Below, in pieces: positions 1 to 5,437 of a stretch of DNA of 7,426 nt. The DNA comes from Oscillospiraceae bacterium (GTDB taxonomy: Bacteria; Bacillota; Clostridia; Oscillospirales; Ruminococcaceae): the NCBI GenBank assembly GCA_020024235.1, contig JAHHUA010000086.1:1-7426 (forward strand), read 5' to 3'. The notes under the pieces were generated by a model, which was not told the DNA's origin, searched no databases, and saw nothing but the letters and a program-made list of their open reading frames with translations. The position numbers and the translations under genes were made by a program. Position 1 is the stretch's first letter; every line of letters begins with the position of its first letter.

Positions 1-944
1 CCTTCAAGATAATCCGTTAAAAATCTCATACCACATTCAAAAGTCATCATATATGCACCATAGGGGAGGGAAGCTATTTCTTCTTCTGTGAGTATTCCGG
101 CACTGCCTTCCAAAAATCCTTTCAGGTACAAATTATAAAGTTCAATATCAAAATTAACTTTAGATAAATCCTGTTCATCTTCTGCACAGTGATTGGCTCC
201 AAAACGAATAGAATCACCAAAATCATATGCAGTAAGTCCTGGCATTACAGTGTCAAGGTCGATAATGCAAATTCCGTTGTTGGTTTTTATCTCTATAAGA
301 ATATTATTGAGTTTTGTGTCATTGTGGGTAACTCTCATAGGTAATTTTCCGCTTTCCAGCCTGTCAGTCAAATATTTACAGGTGTTTTTTCTTTCTGTAA
401 CAAATTTAATTTGCTGTTTTACACTATCTGCTCTGTTAAAGTTATCCGCTTTAAGTGCTTTTTCAAAATTTTCATAACGCACAGGTGTATTATGAAAATT
501 GGGAATGGTTTCATGTAGTTTATCAGCAGGGAAGTCATACAATAATTTCTGAAAGTTCCCAAATGAAACAGCAGACTGATAAAAATCCTTAGGATTTTCC
601 AATTTATCAATGCAATAGGTGTCTTTAACAAAAAGATATACTCTCCATATATCATTATCATTCTTGTAATATTTTTTACCGTCATTTGTAGAAACTAATG
701 TCAAAGTTTCTCTTTTTGAATCTCCACCATTTTTGATTATCTTATTTCTGAGAAAATCTGTAACATTAAATATATTTTCCATCAAGCCTTTATAATCCGG
801 AAAAATATTTGTGTTTACTTTTTGAAGAATATATTTATCTTTGTCTGTAACTACCAAATATGTATCATTGATATGACCATTTCCATATTTTTCACAGCTT
901 ATTATTTTTCCGCGAATTTCAAATTGTTCTATTATTTCATTCAT
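1..944 (-). CDS. nahK: N-acetylhexosamine 1-kinase (NahK-like, APH-fold phosphotransferase), 3' end cut by window edge
   Basis: Probably a cytoplasmic kinase that uses ATP to phosphorylate GlcNAc/GalNAc at the anomeric carbon. I translated 314 codons from ATG 944-942; the frame stays open to position 1, so roughly 40 C-terminal residues are missing if it matches the family's usual length of about 360. Visible: a nucleotide loop GNGHINDTYLV (21-31), a candidate ATP-binding lysine in LQKVN (Lys42), the catalytic-loop motif VTHNDTKLNNIL (205-216) with presumed catalytic base Asp209, and the metal-binding segment IDLDTVMPG (228-236), followed by DFGDSIRFGA. HNDTK plus IDLDTVMPG is typical of the NahK group, once misannotated as mucin desulfatase, rather than antibiotic-resistance APH enzymes. 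It is the third gene of the galE operon: the start lies 4 nt after the preceding stop, with GGGAG (956-952) 7 nt upstream. Sugar specificity is inferred from motifs and neighbours; another sugar 1-kinase of the same fold remains possible. Confidence 0.82.
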   Translation of the reverse strand, partial: MNEIIEQFEIRGKIISCEKYGNGHINDTYLVVTDKDKYILQKVNTNIFPDYKGLMENIFNVTDFLRNKIIKNGGDSKRETLTLVSTNDGKKYYKNDNDIWRVYLFVKDTYCIDKLENPKDFYQSAVSFGNFQKLLYDFPADKLHETIPNFHNTPVRYENFEKALKADNFNRADSVKQQIKFVTERKNTCKYLTDRLESGKLPMRVTHNDTKLNNILIEIKTNNGICIIDLDTVMPGLTAYDFGDSIRFGANHCAEDEQDLSKVNFDIELYNLYLKGFLEGSAGILTEEEIASLPYGAYMMTFECGMRFLTDYLE

Positions 945-948
945 TTTA

Positions 949-1869
949 TTACTCCCATAATTTATCGGGATACATTCCCTTTGATGTCATTTCGGAAACA
1001 GCATCAACAACTTTTTGTTTATCTGCTGCATAAGTTACACCGTACCATTTATCAGGACTTTCCAAAACTGTAACATCAGCTTTTTTTTCTTCCAAAAGTC
1101 TGTTTACTACAGAGGGCAGGAAGTATTCTCCCTTTAATGGGTTATTAGAAATAGCATTTTTCAAAAATTCAGGAAAACCTGCTTTTGCTTCTTTTAAGAA
1201 TGAAGGTGTAAATCCCCAAAGATTCATGGAAACAAGGGTATTATCCTCCAAAGGTGTCCAGGTTTTGCCGTCATCTTCGGTAAACTTAATACCATCAGAA
1301 AATGTTTCAATATGAGTTCTTTCAGTTACTGTAACCAATTTTCGGTTTTCATCACAGGTACATACACCTCTTGCCACATGGCCGTTTTCCGTAACAGTGT
1401 TTTTAAGAAGATAGCTAACCATGCTGTAATGATAAATGCTGTCATCATCATGGTTTGCCAGATAATCATAAATAACTTTAAATGACTGTTTTCCATAAAA
1501 ATCGTCAGCATTAATTACTGCAAAAGGACTGTCAATCAAATCCATTACAGATAAAACTGCATGGCAGGTGCCCCAGGGTTTTACTCTGCCTTCCGGAACG
1601 GAAAATTCTTTGGGAATATTTTCGATTTCCTGAAAAGCATATTTTACATTTATGTATTTGGAAAGTCTGTTTCCGATAGCTTCTTTGAAAACATCTTCAA
1701 TTTTTCTGCTGATTATAAAAACCACTGTTTCAAAACCTGCTGCCTTTGCATCATAAATAGAATAATCAATAATAAGCTGATTATGATTTCCTATTGGGTC
1801 TATTTGTTTAAGTCCGCCATAGCGACTTCCCAAACCTGCTGCCATAACTACCAGTACGGGTTTTTTCAT
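949..1869 (-). CDS. Pyrophosphorylase-type sugar-1-phosphate nucleotidyltransferase (probable UTP:hexose/N-acetylhexosamine-1-P uridylyltransferase)
   Basis: A 306-residue cytoplasmic enzyme of the NTP-transferase (GT-A-like) fold that joins a sugar 1-phosphate and an NTP to give an NDP-sugar and pyrophosphate. Seen: the N-terminal signature AAGLGSRYGGLKQ (10-22) with the conserved Gly, Arg16 and Lys21; KPWGTCHAV (97-105), corresponding to the base-binding G-T-x-H-A segment; and NADDFYG (120-126), whose aspartates are the likely metal ligands. Late motifs are GEYFLPSVV (247-255) and KWYGVTYAADK (274-284). It lacks the left-handed beta-helix of GlmU and is about the length of RmlA/GalU proteins. 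The start at 1869 has GAGGAG (1886-1881) 11 nt upstream. It sits 19 nt after galE and 4 nt before the kinase gene, so it is probably co-transcribed with both. The context suggests it takes GlcNAc-1-P, GalNAc-1-P or Gal-1-P to the UDP-sugar. The substrate is inference; a plain UDP-glucose pyrophosphorylase role is the main alternative. Confidence 0.85.
   Translation of the reverse strand: MKKPVLVVMAAGLGSRYGGLKQIDPIGNHNQLIIDYSIYDAKAAGFETVVFIISRKIEDVFKEAIGNRLSKYINVKYAFQEIENIPKEFSVPEGRVKPWGTCHAVLSVMDLIDSPFAVINADDFYGKQSFKVIYDYLANHDDDSIYHYSMVSYLLKNTVTENGHVARGVCTCDENRKLVTVTERTHIETFSDGIKFTEDDGKTWTPLEDNTLVSMNLWGFTPSFLKEAKAGFPEFLKNAISNNPLKGEYFLPSVVNRLLEEKKADVTVLESPDKWYGVTYAADKQKVVDAVSEMTSKGMYPDKLWE
952..956 (-). 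promoter_or_regulatory. Ribosome binding site of the kinase gene, embedded in the upstream stop region
   Basis: GGGAG lies 7 nt upstream of the kinase ATG (944). It is formed by the last Trp-Glu codons (TGG GAG) of the nucleotidyltransferase gene, just before its TAA. This placement fixes the kinase start and suggests translational coupling between the two genes. Confidence 0.7.
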
Positions 1870-1888
1870 ATCTACTGCATCTCCTCAA

Positions 1889-2905
1889 TTAATCTCTGTA
1901 TCCATTTGGATTTTTAGACTGCCATCTCCAGGAGTCTTCACACATTTTTTCAATATCAAACTCAGCTTTCCAGCCTAGTTCTTCATAAGCTTTTTTGGTG
2001 TCAGCCCAACATTCCGGAATATCACCTGGGCGTCTGTCTGTTATCTTGTATGGAATTTCTTTTCCACAGGCTTTTTCAAATGCCTTTATAAGTTCCAAAA
2101 CACTATAACCGTTTCCTGTTCCCAAATTGCAAATAAAAAGTCCGCATTTTTTACTTATTTTATTGAGTGCTGCAACATGACCTTTTGCCAAATCAACCAC
2201 ATGTATATAATCTCTGACACCTGTTCCATCAGAAGTAGGGTAGTCATTTCCGAATACATTTACTTTTTCCAGTTTACCTGCGGCAACCTGAGCAATATAC
2301 GGAACCAAATTGTTAGGAATACCGTTGGGGTCTTCTCCGATAAGTCCGCTTTCATGAGCTCCTATAGGATTAAAGTAACGAAGAATAACAATATTAAAAT
2401 CCTCATTTACTTTGGCAAAATCCTTGAGGATATTTTCAATCATAAGTTTAGTTGCACCGTAAGGGTTTGTAGTTGAGAGAGGAAAATCTTCTGTAATAGG
2501 AACAGAAGCAGGGTTTCCGTAAACTGTAGCCGAAGAGGAAAACACGAAATTTTTAACCTTGTATTTAACCATACTGTTTAATATATTGAGAGTGCTGATA
2601 AGGTTATTGGAGTAATACTCCAATGGTTTTTCCACACTTTCTCCCACCGCTTTAAGACCTGCAAAATGAATAACTGAATTTATATTGGGATTTTCCTTAA
2701 AAATTTTGTCTGTTTTTTCTTTTTCACAAAGGTCATATTCATAAAATTTAATCTTTTTGCCTGTAATTTTTTCTACTGCTTTCAAAGATTTAACTGATGA
2801 GTTTGACAAATTATCAGCAACTATAACTTCCATTCCCTGATTTAATAATTCCACACAAGTGTGAGATCCTATATAACCTGTTCCGCCTGTAACTAATATC
2901 GCCAT
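1889..2905 (-). CDS. galE: UDP-glucose/UDP-N-acetylglucosamine 4-epimerase GalE
   Basis: NAD-dependent short-chain dehydrogenase/reductase that interconverts UDP-glucose and UDP-galactose, and here probably UDP-GlcNAc and UDP-GalNAc. From ATG 2905 the protein has 338 residues, exactly the length of E. coli GalE. Seen: Rossmann motif GGTGYIGSH (7-15), SSSATVYG with Ser124, catalytic Tyr149 and Lys153 in NPYGATK, the substrate loop YFNPIGAHESG (177-187), and the C-terminal RRPGDIPECWAD (291-302). Cys299 (codon 2011-2009, TGT) occupies the position of E. coli Tyr299, the residue that excludes N-acetylated substrates; human GALE has Cys there and is bifunctional. An in-frame ATG at 2920 would add MRLRI, but it lacks a good ribosome site and would remove the natural one. 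First gene of an operon with the nucleotidyltransferase and kinase; a strong promoter lies about 36 nt upstream. Identity is near certain; dual specificity is a well-supported inference. Confidence 0.96.
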   Translation of the reverse strand: MAILVTGGTGYIGSHTCVELLNQGMEVIVADNLSNSSVKSLKAVEKITGKKIKFYEYDLCEKEKTDKIFKENPNINSVIHFAGLKAVGESVEKPLEYYSNNLISTLNILNSMVKYKVKNFVFSSSATVYGNPASVPITEDFPLSTTNPYGATKLMIENILKDFAKVNEDFNIVILRYFNPIGAHESGLIGEDPNGIPNNLVPYIAQVAAGKLEKVNVFGNDYPTSDGTGVRDYIHVVDLAKGHVAALNKISKKCGLFICNLGTGNGYSVLELIKAFEKACGKEIPYKITDRRPGDIPECWADTKKAYEELGWKAEFDIEKMCEDSWRWQSKNPNGYRD

Positions 2906-2914
2906 TATTCTGAG

Positions 2915-2918
2915 CCTC
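2915..2918 (-). promoter_or_regulatory. Ribosome binding site deciding the galE start
   Basis: GAGG (2918-2915) lies 9 nt upstream of ATG 2905. It falls inside the short N-terminal extension that would exist if ATG 2920 were used, and upstream of 2920 only a weak GTAGAA is present. This favours 2905 and the 338-residue protein. Confidence 0.7.
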
Positions 2919-2926
2919 ATTTCTAC

Positions 2927-2945
2927 ATAATATAATTTATATTAT
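2927..2945. repeat. 19-bp AT-rich palindrome over the galE -10 box and start site
   Basis: Perfect 9-bp arms around one central base. Read leftward it is ATAATATAA, A, TTATATTAT. It covers most of the -10 box (2946-2941) and the predicted transcription start near 2934. The position would suit a repressor operator, but the sequence is pure A/T, so a chance palindrome is a real possibility. Confidence 0.4.
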
Positions 2946-2969
2946 ACATTTTTATACTTTTATTTTCAA
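2941..2969 (-). promoter_or_regulatory. Sigma-A-type promoter of the galE-nucleotidyltransferase-kinase operon
   Basis: TTGAAA (2969-2964, five of six consensus bases), a 17-nt spacer, and TATAAT (2946-2941, six of six). Predicted start near 2934 gives a leader of about 30 nt before galE. It lies in the 154-nt gap behind the aminopeptidase gene, so the operon can be transcribed independently. I see no convincing terminator after the aminopeptidase gene, so read-through into galE is also possible. Confidence 0.75.
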
Positions 2970-3007
2970 GTCTTAATAACTATTATTTCCATGTTTTATT
3001 TATTCTA

Positions 3008-3036
3008 TTGCACAAAATGGCTGCTTGTGTTATAAT
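3008..3036 (+). promoter_or_regulatory. Possible extended -10 promoter reading rightward, antisense to the aminopeptidase gene
   Basis: TTGCAC (3008-3013, only three of six bases), a 17-nt spacer, and a perfect TATAAT (3031-3036) preceded by TG plus one base (3028-3030), the extended -10 arrangement. Transcription would start near 3043, about 17 nt before the 3' end of the leftward aminopeptidase gene, and proceed against it. No credible rightward gene follows within about 1 kb, so any product would be a non-coding antisense RNA. In AT-rich DNA a chance match cannot be excluded. Confidence 0.4.
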
Positions 3037-3059
3037 TTTGATGTATTTAACATAATCTT

Positions 3060-4025
3060 TTACAAAACAAGTTCTCCATCACGCATTATGCAAATTTCTT
3101 CTGCATAAATCGTAGGTTTATTAAATACAAGGTCAAAATGTCCTTTAGCATTGTGTTTTCCGCCCAAAGCAATATTTCTTCCCATTCCTATATGGAATGT
3201 TCCGTAAGTGGATTCATCTTCTATATATGAATCACCCCGACACTGTGATTTTGTATTAAGTCCGATACCAAGTTCAGATGCGTTGTAAATGTTTTCATCA
3301 CAAAAAGATTTTAAATAATCACTTAGTTTTCTGCCCATATCGGTTTCATCTGAAACGGATATTTTGCCTTTTGAAAAACTAAGTTCGATATTTTTATCAG
3401 GCTTTCCCAAATAGCCCATAGAACCATCTAATACAGCTCTTCCTTCGGTTGCTGTTTCTATTATCGGAATATACACTTCAAAGCTGGAAGATGATATTTG
3501 ATATGGTTTATCCACAACTCCCGCAAAGCAATCAGCTTTTCGGTTTGTTTTGTCAAATGTAAGGTCAGTACCTGCCTCAGTTGTAATTCTTATTCTGTTT
3601 GTTTTACTTAAAACGGGAAGAATTTTATTTGCTTTCTCAAGAGAATCTCTATAATCCATAGACAAAAAATCATATGATAAAATTGATTTTCCGCTGTTGG
3701 TTGACATGGGAAAAGACAAAAATCTTGCACCTTTTTTTACACTTTCAGATACAGCCTTATTGGTGAGTAAAGAATATTCCGCTGCTCCCATAATTGCAGT
3801 AAAAAGGTCTAATGTAGACTGAATACTGTTGAAAAAAGTTCCTATCTGTGTCTTATTTTCCGGTATAACCAATATAACCGAAAACACACCTGCTTTTTCG
3901 GCAATATCCTTTATAACACATATATCATCAATATGTTTTGAATTGGTAACAATCAAAAATCTGTCCTCAGGTTTTAATTTAAGCCAATCATTAACAATAT
4001 ATCCTGCATTTTCTATAATACTCAT
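3060..4025 (-). CDS. M29/AmpS-like metallo-aminopeptidase family protein (COG2309-type)
   Basis: A 321-residue cytoplasmic protein with no signal peptide or membrane segment. The C-terminal half carries the pattern of the thermophilic-type M29 aminopeptidases: Glu251 (SELGIGLN), Glu271 (IEDEST), His278 (GTFHIGMG), and His296 with Asp298 (KGHFDLVF), in the order of the dinuclear metal ligands in AmpS/PepS. The N-terminal region VNDWLKLKPEDRFLIVT resembles the family's N domain, but the protein is about 90 residues shorter than classical AmpS (about 410). The same superfamily includes the mononuclear dioxygenase NicX, so peptidase activity is not proven. The ATG at 4025 has AAAGGA (4040-4035) 9 nt upstream. 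It lies 50 nt from the divergent fucosidase start; galE follows 154 nt downstream on the same strand. A link to glycan use is not evident; it may process peptides released from glycopeptides, which is speculation. Confidence 0.75.
   Translation of the reverse strand: MSIIENAGYIVNDWLKLKPEDRFLIVTNSKHIDDICVIKDIAEKAGVFSVILVIPENKTQIGTFFNSIQSTLDLFTAIMGAAEYSLLTNKAVSESVKKGARFLSFPMSTNSGKSILSYDFLSMDYRDSLEKANKILPVLSKTNRIRITTEAGTDLTFDKTNRKADCFAGVVDKPYQISSSSFEVYIPIIETATEGRAVLDGSMGYLGKPDKNIELSFSKGKISVSDETDMGRKLSDYLKSFCDENIYNASELGIGLNTKSQCRGDSYIEDESTYGTFHIGMGRNIALGGKHNAKGHFDLVFNKPTIYAEEICIMRDGELVL
3991..4019 (+). promoter_or_regulatory. Probable fucosidase promoter lying inside the divergent aminopeptidase gene
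   Basis: TTAACA (3991-3996, five of six bases), a 17-nt spacer, and TATAAT (4014-4019, six of six). The predicted start near 4026 gives a leader of about 50 nt before the fucosidase ATG. The whole promoter lies within the first dozen codons of the oppositely oriented aminopeptidase gene, because the gap between the two starts is only 50 nt. Confidence 0.65.
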
Positions 4026-4063
4026 TAAAAAACATCCTTTCGTATATCATTTATATTATTATC

Positions 4064-4069
4064 AGGAGG
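4064..4069 (+). promoter_or_regulatory. Consensus ribosome binding site of the fucosidase gene
   Basis: A full AGGAGG lies 6 nt before ATG 4076. This is the strongest ribosome binding site in the window; it fixes the start and predicts efficient translation of the fucosidase. Confidence 0.85.
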
Positions 4070-4075
4070 AAAAAT

Positions 4076-5386
4076 ATGTATAAATTTAATAAGGAAACAT
4101 ATGAAAAACGCATACAATGGTACAAAGATGCCCGATTTGGTATGTTTATTCATTGGGGACTTTATGCAATCCCCGCCAGAGGAGAATGGGTTCGCAGCAA
4201 TGAAGAAATAACCAAAGAGGAATATATGAATTATTTCTACGAATTTAATCCTCAAAATTTTGACCCTGCCCAATGGGCAAAAGCTGCTAAAGCTGCCGGT
4301 ATGAAATATGTTATTCTAACTGCAAAACATCATGATGGTTTCTGCTTATTTGACAGCAAATACACTGAATTTAAATCTACCAATACTCAGCTAAAAAAGG
4401 ATATTGTAAAAGAATTTACTGATGCTGTCAGAAAAGAAGGACTTAAAGTAGGACTTTATTTTTCACTGCTTGACTGGTTTCACAATGATTATCCCCACTA
4501 TGGAGATAAATTTCATCCTATGAGAAACAACAAAAACTACACAAATGAAAACAGGGATTTTAACTCATATTTAAAATATATGCACAATCAAGTTGAGGAA
4601 CTTTGCACTAACTATGGAAAAATCGATATTCTTTGGTTTGATTTTTCCTATGATGATATGAGAGGAGAAAAGTGGAAAGCCACAGAACTTATTGAAATGG
4701 TCAGAAAACACCAGCCTGATGTGATTATTGATAACCGCTTGGAAGTAAGCGGAGAGGGAAAAGGTTCTTTGGCTATGTGCAATCCCACTCCTTATCACGG
4801 AGATTTTGTAAGCCCCGAACAAATTGTTCCTCCGGAAGGTGTTACCGACATAAACGGCGAACCCCTCATGTGGGAATCCTGTGTTACAATGAATAACAAC
4901 TGGGGATATCATGGTACCGACAACAATTTTAAATCAGGAGAAATGCTTATTAAAAAATTGGTTGAATGTGTTTCCAAAGGCGGGAATATGCTTTTAAATG
5001 TAGGGCCTGACGCTAATGGCAATATTCCTCCTCAGTCCATGAAAATTTTAGATGAAATCGGTCAGTGGATGGACAAAAACAGTGCCAGCATATACAAATG
5101 TGGTACTTCCGGTCTTCCTAAGCCTGATTATGGCAGAATTACCGCAGATATGGAAGGCAATATAAAATATGTCCATGTTTTTGAAAATACCATAGGACCT
5201 CTTCCTTTGCCGGGATTTAAAAAAGATGAAATTAAATCAATAAGGGAACTTGCCACAGGCAGGGAAGTACCTCTTTCCACAAGTTGGGTACACAGTGATT
5301 ATCCAGATATGTGTTTTGCAAACTTAGGACCTAATCCTGTTTTGCCTGACAGTACAGACTATGTTCTTAAAATAACCACAAAATAA
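4076..5386 (+). CDS. GH29 alpha-L-fucosidase, intracellular
   Basis: A 436-residue retaining glycoside hydrolase that releases L-fucose from fucosylated glycans. Seen: WYKDARFGMFIHWG (15-28) with the substrate-binding His26; AKHHDGFCLFDS (83-94), a hallmark of GH29; GLYFSLLDW (126-134); and KIDILWFDFSYDD (182-194), where Asp189 of the W-F-D motif is the expected nucleophile. The acid/base is poorly conserved in GH29; Glu248 and Glu267 (WESC) are candidates only. WGYH (276-279) and GGNMLLNVGPDANG (302-315) complete the barrel, and residues from about 350 form the usual small beta-sandwich. No signal peptide or cell-wall anchor is present, so it should act in the cytoplasm on imported oligosaccharides. 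Single-gene transcription unit: its own promoter at 3991-4019, AGGAGG 6 nt upstream, terminator at 5388. Neighbouring galE/kinase genes support a role in mucin or milk glycan salvage. Family assignment is very secure; linkage preference is unknown. Confidence 0.95.
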   Translation: MYKFNKETYEKRIQWYKDARFGMFIHWGLYAIPARGEWVRSNEEITKEEYMNYFYEFNPQNFDPAQWAKAAKAAGMKYVILTAKHHDGFCLFDSKYTEFKSTNTQLKKDIVKEFTDAVRKEGLKVGLYFSLLDWFHNDYPHYGDKFHPMRNNKNYTNENRDFNSYLKYMHNQVEELCTNYGKIDILWFDFSYDDMRGEKWKATELIEMVRKHQPDVIIDNRLEVSGEGKGSLAMCNPTPYHGDFVSPEQIVPPEGVTDINGEPLMWESCVTMNNNWGYHGTDNNFKSGEMLIKKLVECVSKGGNMLLNVGPDANGNIPPQSMKILDEIGQWMDKNSASIYKCGTSGLPKPDYGRITADMEGNIKYVHVFENTIGPLPLPGFKKDEIKSIRELATGREVPLSTSWVHSDYPDMCFANLGPNPVLPDSTDYVLKITTK

Positions 5387-5387
5387 T

Positions 5388-5427
5388 AAAATATCCCCTT
5401 AAAATTTTATTTAAGGGGATATTTTTT
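5388..5427. terminator. Bidirectional Rho-independent terminator between convergent fucosidase and helicase genes
   Basis: A perfect 16-bp stem (5388-5403 with 5410-5425), with core TATCCCCTTAAA, and a 6-nt loop ATTTTA. On the plus strand the hairpin ends in six T (5422-5427). On the minus strand it is followed by TTTTATTATTTT. It begins 2 nt after the fucosidase stop and ends 10 nt before the helicase stop, so it can serve both genes. Confidence 0.92.
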
Positions 5428-5437
5428 ATTTTAAAAT

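Noticed and set aside
1..944. Aminoglycoside phosphotransferase (antibiotic resistance) identity for the APH-fold gene
   Set aside because: The motif set HNDTKLNN plus IDLDTVMPG and the galE/nucleotidyltransferase operon context match the NahK group; resistance APHs typically show HGD-type loops and a different C-terminal half.
1878..1880. ATG just upstream of the nucleotidyltransferase start as an alternative start
   Set aside because: It reads ATG CAG TAG, a two-codon frame, and abuts the ribosome binding site with no spacing.
2906..2920. In-frame upstream ATG (2920) extending GalE by five residues
   Set aside because: It lacks a good ribosome binding site, whereas GAGG lies 9 nt before 2905 and the 338-residue product matches E. 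coli GalE numbering exactly.
3010..3030. Hairpin CACAA/TTGTG as terminator of the aminopeptidase gene
   Set aside because: Only five base pairs with a 9-nt loop, and no U run follows on the minus strand.
4041..4060. Promoter for the aminopeptidase in the 50-nt divergent gap (TATAAA or TGATATACG-like boxes, leftward)
   Set aside because: No acceptable -35 sequence at 16-18 nt, and the nearest extended -10 would leave almost no leader before the ribosome binding site.
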